From Kitasatospora indigofera (GTDB taxonomy: Bacteria; Actinomycetota; Actinomycetes; Streptomycetales; Streptomycetaceae), in NCBI RefSeq assembly GCF_014655955.1, contig NZ_BNBO01000023.1, positions 62,001 through 126,000 of the forward strand: a stretch of 64,000 bases of DNA. The letters run 5' to 3'. A program made the position numbers and the translations under genes. The notes beneath the pieces are model-generated. The model made no database searches and was not told the DNA's origin. It worked only from the letters and a program-made list of their open reading frames with translations. Positions 16,940 to 24,139 of this stretch are shown one piece after another (positions within the stretch are counted from its first letter, which is position 1; the number at the start of each line of letters is the position of its first letter).

Positions 16940-17991
16940 TGGCCGGCCAGGATCACCCGCGGTCCCTCCCCGGCCCGGTCGAGGCCGTCGACTACCACTG
17001 CGCGGGGGAGCCGTTCCGGATCGTCACCGCGGGCCTGCCCGCCGTTCCCGGTGACAGCGTCGCCGAACGCCGCGCCTGCGCGCTCGGGCCCGGCGGCGCG
17101 GGGGAGCCCCGGCCCGGCGCGCTGGACACCGTCCGGCAGCTGCTCAGCCGCGAGCCGCGCGGCCACCCCGGCATGTACGGCGGCTTCGTCGTGCCGCCGG
17201 ACGACGAGGGGGCCCACCTGGGCGTGCTCTTCTGGCACAAGGACGGCTACTCCACCGCCTGCGGGCACGGCACCGTCGCGCTCGGCGCCTGGGCCGTCGA
17301 CTCCGGCCTGGTCCCGGCCCCCGCGGACGGGCGGGTCGCGGTCCGGATCGACGTGCCCTCCGGGCGGGTCACCGCCACCGTCCACCGCACGGCCGGCCGC
17401 ACCACCGCGGTCACCTTCCACAACGTGCCGGCCCTGGTCACCGCGGCGAAGCTGCCGGTCACCACCTCGCGCGGGACCGTCGAGGTCTCGGTGGCCCACG
17501 CCGGCGCCTGCTACGCGGCCGTCCCGGCGGCCGCCCTGGGCCTCGCCGTCACCCCCGCCCTGCTGCCCGAACTCACCGCCGCCGGCCGGGAGATCCGCGC
17601 CGCCCTGGCCGGCGCGGAGGCCACCCGGCACCCGGGCGACCCGCGGCTGTCCGGCGTCTACGGCGTGATCCTCTTCGACGAGCTGCCCGACACCCCCGCC
17701 GGCCCCGCGCAGCGCAACGTCACCGTCTTCGCGGACGGCCAGATCGACCGCTCCCCGTGCGGCTCCGGCACCTCCGCGCGGCTGGCCGTGCTCGCCGCCG
17801 AGGGCCGGATCGCGCCGAGGGAGGAGTTGCGCCACGAATCGGTGATCGGCACGGTGTTCACAGGGCGCCTCGCCGGCGACCACCCGGACGGCCTCCTCAC
17901 GGAGGTCACCGGCACCGCCCACCGCACCGGCGAGCACCGCTTCGTCCTGGACCCGCACGACTCTCTCGGAACCGGATTCCTGCTGCCATGA
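16939..17991 (+). CDS. Proline racemase family protein resembling trans-3-hydroxy-L-proline dehydratase
   Basis: The 350-residue product is a second proline racemase family member, clearly different from the epimerase upstream. Its motifs (DYHCAGEPFRIV, EPRGHPGMYGGFV, GYSTACGHGTVALG) follow the trans-3-hydroxyproline dehydratase pattern of human L3HYPDH. It would turn trans-3-hydroxy-L-proline into pyrroline-2-carboxylate. Both active-site positions are cysteine (Cys108 and Cys274), whereas human L3HYPDH has Cys104 and Thr273, so an epimerase role remains possible. The next gene encodes a likely pyrroline-2-carboxylate reductase, which supports the dehydratase reading. Coupled to the upstream gene by TGATG. 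Confidence 0.75.
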   Translation: MAGQDHPRSLPGPVEAVDYHCAGEPFRIVTAGLPAVPGDSVAERRACALGPGGAGEPRPGALDTVRQLLSREPRGHPGMYGGFVVPPDDEGAHLGVLFWHKDGYSTACGHGTVALGAWAVDSGLVPAPADGRVAVRIDVPSGRVTATVHRTAGRTTAVTFHNVPALVTAAKLPVTTSRGTVEVSVAHAGACYAAVPAAALGLAVTPALLPELTAAGREIRAALAGAEATRHPGDPRLSGVYGVILFDELPDTPAGPAQRNVTVFADGQIDRSPCGSGTSARLAVLAAEGRIAPREELRHESVIGTVFTGRLAGDHPDGLLTEVTGTAHRTGEHRFVLDPHDSLGTGFLLP

Positions 17992-18001
17992 CCCACCGCC
18001 G

Positions 18002-18922
18002 ATGACCGCCCGCCGCCCCGCCGCGCCCCTGACCCCGGCCGCCCCGCTCACCCCGGCCGAGGCCGCCGACGCGATCGAACGGGTGCTGGCCGAGGGGCTC
18101 GACCCCGAGGACTGCCCGCCCCGGACCGGCCTGCCCGTCCCGGCCGGGGAGCTGCTGCTGATGCCCGCGGCCTCGGCCGCCCACGCGGGCGTCAAGATCG
18201 CGGGTGTCGCCCCGGCCAACCCGGCCCGCGGGCTGCCCCGGATCACCGGCAGCTACCTGCTGCTGGACGGCCCCACCCTGCAGCCGCTGGCGCTGTACGA
18301 CGGCGCGGCCCTCACCGCGCTGCGCACCCCCGCCGTCACCGCCGTCGCGCTGCGCCGGCTCGCCGTCCCGGAGGCGGCGCACCTCGTCCTCTTCGGCGCC
18401 GGACCGCAGGCCTACGGCCACCTGGACGCGCTGCTCGCGATCCGCCCGCTGACCCGGGTCACCGTGGTCGCCCGCAGCGCCGGCCCGGCCGAGGCGCTGG
18501 TCCGGTACGCCCGGGAACTCGGCCCGGCCGCCGCCACCGGGACGCCGGAGGCGGTCGCCGAGGCGGACGTGGTGGTCTGCTGCACCACGGCGCGCACGCC
18601 GCTGTTCGACGGCGCGCTGGTGCCGGCGCACGCCGCCGTCGCGGCGGTCGGCTCCCACGAGCCGGACGCCCGGGAGGTGGACACCGCGCTGGTCGGCCGG
18701 TCGGAGCTGTACGTGGAGGCGCGCGCCGCGGCCGGTCGGGAGGCCGGCGACCTGCTGCTGGCGGGGCCGGCCGCCGGGTCGCCGCACAACCTGGCCGAGC
18801 TGGTGAACGGGAAGGCCCCGGTGCCGGCCGGCCGGCCGCGCTTCTTCAAGAGCGTCGGCCAGGCCTGGGAGGACCTGGCGGTGGCGGCCGAGATGTACCG
18901 GCGGGGCGGCGGCGCGGCCTGA
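18002..18922 (+). CDS. Ornithine cyclodeaminase/mu-crystallin family, probable pyrroline-2-carboxylate reductase
   Basis: The family includes NAD(P)H-dependent ketimine reductases that make L-proline from pyrroline-2-carboxylate. This would complete trans-3-hydroxyproline use. The 306-residue product has the substrate-side motif GVKIAGVAPANPARGLPRITGSYLL and an arginine-containing TALRTPAVTAVALRRL. The Rossmann motif is LVLFGAGPQAYGH. The C-terminus carries VGSHEPDAREVD, the usual place for substrate contacts. The N-terminus has a short repeat (LTPAAPLTPA). It begins 10 bp after the dehydratase-like gene and is the last structural gene before gntR. Ornithine cyclodeaminase or alanine dehydrogenase activity is less likely in this context. 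Confidence 0.8.
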   Translation: MTARRPAAPLTPAAPLTPAEAADAIERVLAEGLDPEDCPPRTGLPVPAGELLLMPAASAAHAGVKIAGVAPANPARGLPRITGSYLLLDGPTLQPLALYDGAALTALRTPAVTAVALRRLAVPEAAHLVLFGAGPQAYGHLDALLAIRPLTRVTVVARSAGPAEALVRYARELGPAAATGTPEAVAEADVVVCCTTARTPLFDGALVPAHAAVAAVGSHEPDAREVDTALVGRSELYVEARAAAGREAGDLLLAGPAAGSPHNLAELVNGKAPVPAGRPRFFKSVGQAWEDLAVAAEMYRRGGGAA

Positions 18923-19011
18923 CCACCCGTTCCGGCCGGGGCGTTGTGGCGGGCGGCGGGCGCTGCCACGATGGGGGCGCGCGGCGGGCCGCCCGGTGCG
19001 GATGCTGGAAT

Positions 19012-19046
19012 GTTGTACAACGCACGTAACGTGACATTGTACAATG
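19012..19046 (+). promoter_or_regulatory. Two perfect palindromes in the gntR promoter region (probable operators)
   Basis: GTTGTACAAC (19012-19021) and CATTGTACAATG (19035-19046) are perfect palindromes sharing TTGTACAA, with centres 24 bp apart. The second contains TACAAT (19040-19045), a near-consensus -10. Between and into them runs ACGTGACATTGTAC (19029-19042), a copy of the shared 14-mer. GT..AC-type dyads are typical of FadR-type GntR operators, so autoregulation is likely. Confidence 0.72.
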
Positions 19047-19074
19047 GTGGCCTGCGACCAGCCGGAGGAACACC

Positions 19075-19785
19075 ATGGCCGACCTCAAACCCCGCAACCT
19101 GATCTCCGTCCAGGAGCGGCTGCGCGACCAGGTCGCCCACGCCCTGCGGGCCGCCCTGATCTCCGGCGAACTGCGCCCCGGCGTCGTCTACTCGGCCCCC
19201 GCGCTCGCCGCCGACTTCGGCGTCTCCGCCACCCCCGTCCGCGAGGCCATGCTCGACCTGGCCCGCGAGGGGCTGGTCGAGGCCGTCCGCAACAAGGGGT
19301 TCCGGGTCACCGAACTCACCGAGGGCGACCTCGACGACTTCACCGAGATCCGTGCCCTGATCGAGGTGCCGACCGTCGGCCGGGTCACCCGCACGGCCAC
19401 CCCGGAGCAGCTGGAGCGGCTGCGCCCGGCCGCCCAGGCCATCGTCGACGCCGCGGGCCGGCACGACCTGATCGGCTACCTGGAGGCCGACCGCCAGTTC
19501 CACCTGGACCTGCTCGGCCTGGCCGGCAACGCCCGGCTGGTCGAGGTGGTCGGCGACCTCCGCAAGAGATCCCGCCTCTACGGCCTCACCCGCCTCGACG
19601 CCCGCGGCGAGCTGGTCTCCTCCGCCGAGGAGCACCTGGAGCTGCTCGACCTGATGATCTCCGGCGACGCCGACGCCGCCGAGGAGTGCATGTCCCGCCA
19701 CCTCGGCCACGTCCGCTCGCTCTGGGCCGAGGGCCGCGCGGACGCCGAGGAGGAGCGCCCCGCGCTGCGGCTCCGGGCGCGCTGA
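19075..19785 (+). CDS. GntR family (FadR/FCD subfamily) transcriptional regulator
   Basis: This 236-residue regulator probably controls the hydroxyproline genes. The N-terminal winged HTH is clear (VAHALRAALISGELRPG, then ALAADFGVSATPVREAMLDLAREGLVE). An all-helical FCD ligand domain follows from about residue 90, with candidate metal-binding positions in the D...H pattern (DRQFHLDLLG, EEHLELL, RHLGHV). Start ATG 19075 follows GGAGGAACACC. FCD regulators often release DNA on binding a pathway intermediate such as a hydroxy acid. Two palindromes lie directly upstream. It points in the same direction as the catabolic genes, 152 bp after them. Confidence 0.9.
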   Translation: MADLKPRNLISVQERLRDQVAHALRAALISGELRPGVVYSAPALAADFGVSATPVREAMLDLAREGLVEAVRNKGFRVTELTEGDLDDFTEIRALIEVPTVGRVTRTATPEQLERLRPAAQAIVDAAGRHDLIGYLEADRQFHLDLLGLAGNARLVEVVGDLRKRSRLYGLTRLDARGELVSSAEEHLELLDLMISGDADAAEECMSRHLGHVRSLWAEGRADAEEERPALRLRAR

Positions 19786-19879
19786 CGGCACTCGCCCGGG
19801 TGAACCCGGCCGTGCGGCCCCGCGGCGGCCGGTGCGTCCTACGATGATGGCCCCGACACCGGCAGCCAGGAGGAACTCC

Positions 19880-20154
19880 ATGTCCGCCGCAGCAGTGGGA
19901 CAGCCCTTCGAGCCGCCGACGCTGCTCGAAGCGGCCGACCTGATCTCCGACCAGCTGGTCGGGTACCGGGTCGAGATCATCGGGAGCCAGATCGCCGTGA
20001 CGCCGCCCGCCAATGCTCCGCACAGCCGGTCGCTGACCGACATCATGGTCCCGTCCACGCGGTGCACCACCCCGGGCAGAGCTTCGAACTGCCGGCCTCC
20101 GTCGGCGCGCCGGTGACGCTCTCCGTCGACACCGTGCTCGGCCCCGGGAAGTAG
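19880..20154 (+). pseudogene. Uma2-family nuclease-like remnant with internal loss and frameshift
   Basis: The start ATG 19880 has a good AGGAGG site. The first ~55 codons read like the N-terminus of an Uma2 (DUF820) protein: EAADLISDQLVGYRVEIIGSQI and PHSRSLTDIM. The frame then changes, and the last ~35 codons in another frame (VHAVHHPGQSFELPASVGAP, then SVDTVLGPGK and TAG at 20152-20154) match the family's C-terminal end. About 90 residues of the usual ~190 are missing. The likely origin is an internal deletion. Uma2 proteins are abundant in streptomycetes, and many copies are decayed. Confidence 0.7.
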
Positions 20155-20166
20155 CGCGGCCCAGGA

Positions 20167-20196
20167 CGTCCCCGGCCGGCGGACCGGCCGGGGACG
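20167..20196. terminator. Hairpin between the Uma2 remnant and the ABC exporter
   Basis: Perfect 13-bp arms 20167-20179 and 20184-20196 with loop CGGA. It lies 7 bp from the stop of the minus-strand ATPase gene and could serve both directions. Confidence 0.75.
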
Positions 20197-20202
20197 CCGG
20201 CT

Positions 20203-20883
20203 TCAGGTCCGGGCCGGCACGGTCAGCCGCCCGTCGTGCACCTCGGCGACCTGGTCGACGGCGGTCAGGTGGGTCCGGTCGTGGGTGACCAGCACGGTGG
20301 CGGTGGCCCGGCGGTGGGTGAGGCCGGTGATCAGGTCGATGACCGCCGCGCCGCGTTCGTGGTCCAGGGCGCTGGTCGGCTCGTCCACCAGCAGCACGGT
20401 CGGGTCGTTCATCAGGGCCCGGGCGATGTTCACCCGCTGGCGCTGCCCGCCGGAGAGCTGGTGCGGACGCCGGCCGGCGAGGTCCGGCAGGCCGACCGCC
20501 GCCAGCAGCTCCAGCGCACGGGCGCGGGCGGCGCGCGGGGAGCGGCCGTCCAGGTGGGCCATCACCTGGAGCTGCTCGGCGGCGGTCAGCGAGGGCAGCA
20601 GGTTCGGCTGCTGGAAGACGATGCCGATCCGCTGCCGGCGCAGGGCGCTCAGCCCGGTGCGGTCCAGGCCGCCGGTGTCCACGCCGTCCAGGACGACCCG
20701 CCCGCGGTCCGGGGCGATCAGGGTGGCGGCCACCGCCAGCAGGCTGGACTTCCCCGAGCCGGACGGGCCGACCACCGCGGTGACGGTGCCCGCCGGGACG
20801 TCCAGCGAGACGTCGTCGAGGGCGGTCAGCCGGCCGTCGCCGTCCGGGTAGGTGAGGGTGATGTTCGCGAGCTGCAGGCTCAT
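20203..20883 (-). CDS. ABC transporter ATP-binding protein (MacB/LolD type)
   Basis: A 226-residue ATPase that should energise the FtsX-like permease encoded just upstream. Walker A (GPSGSGKSSLL), Q-loop (VFQQPNLLPSL), signature (LSGGQRQRVNIARAL), Walker B (VLLVDEPTSALD) and H-loop (VLVTHD) are all intact. This subfamily exports lipids, peptides or antibiotics, or transmits force to cell-wall enzymes. The start codon overlaps the permease stop by 4 bp. A two-component system diverges from the pair, an arrangement common for antimicrobial sensing and resistance modules. Confidence 0.9.
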   Translation of the reverse strand: MSLQLANITLTYPDGDGRLTALDDVSLDVPAGTVTAVVGPSGSGKSSLLAVAATLIAPDRGRVVLDGVDTGGLDRTGLSALRRQRIGIVFQQPNLLPSLTAAEQLQVMAHLDGRSPRAARARALELLAAVGLPDLAGRRPHQLSGGQRQRVNIARALMNDPTVLLVDEPTSALDHERGAAVIDLITGLTHRRATATVLVTHDRTHLTAVDQVAEVHDGRLTVPART

Positions 20884-22001
20884 CGGGCGCTCCCCAGGGC
20901 GGTCAGCGGGTCGACGGAGGTGATGCGGCGGATCGAGAGCCCGGCGCCGAGCGCGCCGAGGCCGGTCATCACGGCGGCGGGCACCAGCACCGTCGGCGCG
21001 TCCAGCACGAAGGGCACGGCGGAGCCGACGGCCGCGCCCACCCCGACCGCGATCGCGGTGCCCACGGCGGTGCCCGCCACCAGCAGCAGCACGGCCTGGC
21101 CGAGCGCGTCCCGCAGCAGGTAGCCGGTGGAGGCGCCGAGCGCCTTCAGGACGGCGACGTCCCCGCTGCGCTGGATCGTCCAGACGGTGAAGAAGGCGCC
21201 GACGACCAGGGCCGAGATGGCGAACAGGAAGCCCCGCATCAGCTGCAGCGAGCCGTTCTCGGAGGTGTAGGAGCCGATCGCGGCGAGCGAGTCGTCCGGG
21301 GTGAGCGCCCTGGTGGCGAAGCGGCGGTCGGCGTCGGCGAGGCCGCCGGCCGAGGAGAGCGACAGGGCGATCACCGTGGCGTGCTCGCCGGAGCCGGTAA
21401 CGGGGCCGGATCCGGGGGAGCCGGCTGCGGGGGGAGCTGCGGGGGGAGCGAGCAGCTGCCAGTCGGCCAGGCTGGTCCAGACGACCGGGAGGTGGCTGAA
21501 CGCGGCGTCGCCCGAGACGGCGGCGACGGTCAGCTCACGGCCTGTGAGGGTCAGCGTGGAGCCGGCCCGGACGTCCAGGTCCGCGGCGGCGGACGCGGAC
21601 AGCACCACCCGGCCCGGGGCCAGCAGGTCGCCGCGCGGGGCGAGCGCCGAGCCCGCCGGGAGCCCGAAGGCGGACAGCGCGGCGGTGCGCGCGCCGGCCG
21701 CGGCCCTGGCGGTGGCGATGCCCAGCGGCTCGGCCGACCGGACGCCGGGGGCGGCGGCCCAGCCGTCCCACTGCGCGGGGGTCACCTGCGAGTCCGTGAA
21801 GGAGAGCTTCTGCCCGTCGGCGGGGGCCGAGAAGACCAGCCGGTCGGCGGGCAGGCCGGTGATCGCGGAGACGTTCTGCCGGCCCAGCCCGGCGGTCAGG
21901 CCGGAGAGCAGGCCCACCAGTACGGTGATCAGTACGATGACGGTCCCCATCAGGGCGAACCGCCCCTTGGCGAACCCCAGGTCCCTCCGGGCGACGAACA
22001 C
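20880..22001 (-). CDS. FtsX-like ABC transporter permease
   Basis: The 373-residue product starts best at GTG 22001 (GAGGGAAAGG upstream). It has a short cytoplasmic N-terminus (RRDLGFAKGRF), one membrane helix (ALMGTVIVLITVLVGLLSGL), and a ~230-residue extracellular MacB-PCD-like domain. Three C-terminal helices follow (from MRGFLFAISALVVGAFFTVWTIQ). This is the usual MacB/FtsX topology with a single set of helices, so a homodimer is expected. A Gly/Ala/Pro-rich stretch sits in the outer domain (APPAAPPAAGSPGSGP). Substrate unknown. Confidence 0.88.
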   Translation of the reverse strand: MFVARRDLGFAKGRFALMGTVIVLITVLVGLLSGLTAGLGRQNVSAITGLPADRLVFSAPADGQKLSFTDSQVTPAQWDGWAAAPGVRSAEPLGIATARAAAGARTAALSAFGLPAGSALAPRGDLLAPGRVVLSASAAADLDVRAGSTLTLTGRELTVAAVSGDAAFSHLPVVWTSLADWQLLAPPAAPPAAGSPGSGPVTGSGEHATVIALSLSSAGGLADADRRFATRALTPDDSLAAIGSYTSENGSLQLMRGFLFAISALVVGAFFTVWTIQRSGDVAVLKALGASTGYLLRDALGQAVLLLVAGTAVGTAIAVGVGAAVGSAVPFVLDAPTVLVPAAVMTGLGALGAGLSIRRITSVDPLTALGSAR

Positions 22002-22164
22002 GACGGGCCTTTCCCTCGGCAACGGGTTGACGCCCACCAATCTCGCCGGGGAGCCTGGGCTCCGGCATCGCACCGGGGATTGGATCCTCCGCATCGAAGG
22101 ACACAACCGCAGGTCAACCTTTCGATTGATGCCGGGCCACCGCGCGGGCGCCTAGCCTGGAGGG

Positions 22165-23361
22165 ATGGCGACCGACCGTTCACTCACCCCCGTCGCCGCC
22201 GTGCTCCGGATCTGTCTGCACCTGCTGGTGGCCGGCCTGCTCGCGCTGGCCGTCGCCCGCTCCACCGTCCACAGCTCCCGGCCGGCGGCCGTCACCGCCG
22301 TCGCCCTCACGACGGGCGCCGTCTACGCGGCCGGCCCGCTGCTCGGCGCCGTCCGCCGCTCGCGGGCCGGTTCGGCGCTCTGGCTCGGCGCGCTGACCGC
22401 GGCCTGGCTGGTCCTGCTGGCACTGACCCAGGACGGCGTCTGGCTCGCCTTCCCGCTGTTCTTCCTCCAGCTGCACCTGCTCGGGCGCCGCTCGGGGCTC
22501 GCCGCCGTGGCACTGACCACGGCGGCCGCCGTCCTCGGCTTCGCCTGGCACCAGCACCGCTTCGACCCCGCCGCGGTCATCGGGCCGACCCTCGGCGCGG
22601 CCGTCGCCATCGCCACCGTGCTCGGCTACCAGGCCCTCTACCGGGAGAGCGAGGAGCGCCGCCGGCTGATCGACGAGCTGAGCGCCGCCCGCGCCGACCT
22701 GGCCGCCGCCCACCACACCGCCGGCGTGCTGGCCGAGCGCGAGCGCCTGGCGGGGGAGATCCACGACACCCTGGCGCAGAGCCTGTCCAGCATCCAGCTG
22801 TTGCTGCGGGCCGCCGGCCGGGCGCTGCCCGACCGCACCGAGGCCGCCGCCGGGTACGTGGAGCAGGCCCGGCAGGCCGCGCAGGACAACCTCGCCGAGG
22901 CCCGCCGCTTCGTCCGTGCGCTCACCCCGCCGGACCTGGACGGCTCCTCGCTGCCCGCCGCGCTGGAGCGGCTCTGCGCCACCACCGCCGAGCACAGCGG
23001 CGTGCCCGTCCGGTTCCACCTCTCCGGCGACCCGGCGCCGCTGCCGGGGCCGCACGAGGTGGCACTGCTGCGGATCGCCCAGTCGGCGCTGGCGAACACC
23101 GTCCGGCACGCCCGGGCCTCGCACGCGGAGGTCACCCTGAGCTACATGGACTCCGAGGTCGCCCTGGACGTCTTCGACGACGGCACCGGCTTCGACCCGG
23201 CCGCGGTGTCCGCGCCCGGCACGGGCGACGCCGGGTTCGGCCTGCCCGCGATGCGGGCCCGGGCCCGCTCCCTCGGCGGGACGTTCACGGTGGAGTCGGC
23301 CCCCGGCCGGGGCACCGCGCTGGCCGTCCTGCTGCCCGAACCGGCCGAGGAGGGCGCATGA
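22165..23361 (+). CDS. Two-component sensor histidine kinase (NarL/DesK type)
   Basis: A 398-residue membrane kinase with about six N-terminal hydrophobic segments (residues ~10-150) and little extracellular sequence, so it may sense a signal within the membrane or through the ABC exporter. The HisKA_3 box is ERLAGEIHDTLAQSLSSIQ with the phospho-accepting histidine. The HATPase motifs are LANTVRHARAS (N box), DDGTGF (G1) and GFGLPAMRARA (G2). Its stop overlaps the response regulator start (ATGA). The divergent neighbour is an FtsX-type exporter, a likely output target. Confidence 0.9.
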   Translation: MATDRSLTPVAAVLRICLHLLVAGLLALAVARSTVHSSRPAAVTAVALTTGAVYAAGPLLGAVRRSRAGSALWLGALTAAWLVLLALTQDGVWLAFPLFFLQLHLLGRRSGLAAVALTTAAAVLGFAWHQHRFDPAAVIGPTLGAAVAIATVLGYQALYRESEERRRLIDELSAARADLAAAHHTAGVLAERERLAGEIHDTLAQSLSSIQLLLRAAGRALPDRTEAAAGYVEQARQAAQDNLAEARRFVRALTPPDLDGSSLPAALERLCATTAEHSGVPVRFHLSGDPAPLPGPHEVALLRIAQSALANTVRHARASHAEVTLSYMDSEVALDVFDDGTGFDPAAVSAPGTGDAGFGLPAMRARARSLGGTFTVESAPGRGTALAVLLPEPAEEGA

Positions 23362-24050
23362 GCGACCCCGTCCGTCCCGCCGTCCCGCCCGAGGTGCCCG
23401 GGGGCGCCCCCGCCGCGCCGATCCGGCTGCTGCTCGCCGACGACCACCCGGTGGTGCGGGCCGGGCTGCGGGCCGTCCTGGAGGGCGAGCCGGACCTGGT
23501 GGTCGTCGCGGAGGCGGCCACCGCCGAGCAGGCCGTCCAGCTGGCCGCCCGGCCGGACGTCGACGTGGTGCTGATGGACCTCCAGTTCGGCCGCGGCATG
23601 AACGGTGCCCAGGCCACCGCCGCGATCACCGCCCGGCCGGGCGCCCCCCGGGTGCTGATCGTCACCACCTACGACACCGACGCCGACACGGTGCCCGCGC
23701 TGGAGGCGGGCGCCACCGGCTACCTGCTGAAGGACGCGCCGCCGGAGGAGCTGGCGCAGGCCGTCCGGGCCGCCGCCGCCGGCCGCTCCGCCCTGGCCGC
23801 CACGGTGGCCGACCGCCTGCTGGAGCGGATGCGCACGCCCTCGGCGGCGCTCAGCGCCCGGGAGACCGAAGTCCTCGGCCTGGTGGCCGCCGGGCTGACC
23901 AACCAGCAGGTCAGCCGGCAGCTGCACCTCAGCCAGGCGACCGTGAAGTCCCACCTGGTGCACATCTACACCAAGCTCGGGGTGGACTCCCGGACGGCCG
24001 CGGTGCGGGCGGCCACCACCCGCGGGCTGATCCGGCGCGGGGACCGCTGA
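23358..24050 (+). CDS. Response regulator, NarL/FixJ family
   Basis: A 230-residue regulator starting at ATG 23358 inside the kinase stop. Receiver domain (about residues 22-140): acidic pair in LLADDHPVV, phosphorylation aspartate in VVLMDLQFG, conserved threonine in LIVTTYDTD, and lysine in YLLKDAPP. The LuxR-type HTH near the C-terminus reads LSARETEVLGLVAAGLTNQQ and ATVKSHLVHIYTKLGV. It is probably phosphorylated by the kinase upstream and acts on the divergent exporter promoter. The stop codon lies within a terminator stem. Confidence 0.92.
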   Translation: MSDPVRPAVPPEVPGGAPAAPIRLLLADDHPVVRAGLRAVLEGEPDLVVVAEAATAEQAVQLAARPDVDVVLMDLQFGRGMNGAQATAAITARPGAPRVLIVTTYDTDADTVPALEAGATGYLLKDAPPEELAQAVRAAAAGRSALAATVADRLLERMRTPSAALSARETEVLGLVAAGLTNQQVSRQLHLSQATVKSHLVHIYTKLGVDSRTAAVRAATTRGLIRRGDR

Positions 24051-24090
24051 GCCGCCGCCGGGCGGCCGGGCCGCCCCGGCGGCGGCTCAG
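24047..24090. terminator. Long hairpin containing the response-regulator stop codon
   Basis: Sixteen-bp perfect arms 24047-24062 and 24075-24090 include the TGA stop; inner GGCGG/CCGCC pairing extends the stem with a bulge. It separates this operon from the convergent allophanate hydrolase operon. Confidence 0.75.
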
Positions 24091-24102
24091 CGGCGGCTCG
24101 TG

Positions 24103-24139
24103 CCGGATCAACCCGGTCAGCCCGGATCAGCCCGGTCAG
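24103..24139 (+). repeat. Tandem 19-bp direct repeat at the end of the allophanate hydrolase gene
   Basis: CCGGATCAACCCGGTCAG (24103-24120) and CCGGATCAGCCCGGTCAG (24122-24139) differ at one base. The second copy runs into the minus-strand stop codon at 24136. No function is suggested. Confidence 0.75.

Noticed and set aside
14463..17991. Two copies of the same proline racemase
   Set aside because: The two proteins differ in N-terminal and core signatures and follow different branches of the family.
24103..24139. Attachment site formed by the 19-bp repeat
   Set aside because: Copies are directly tandem and partly inside the allophanate hydrolase end, with nothing between them; more likely a small duplication.
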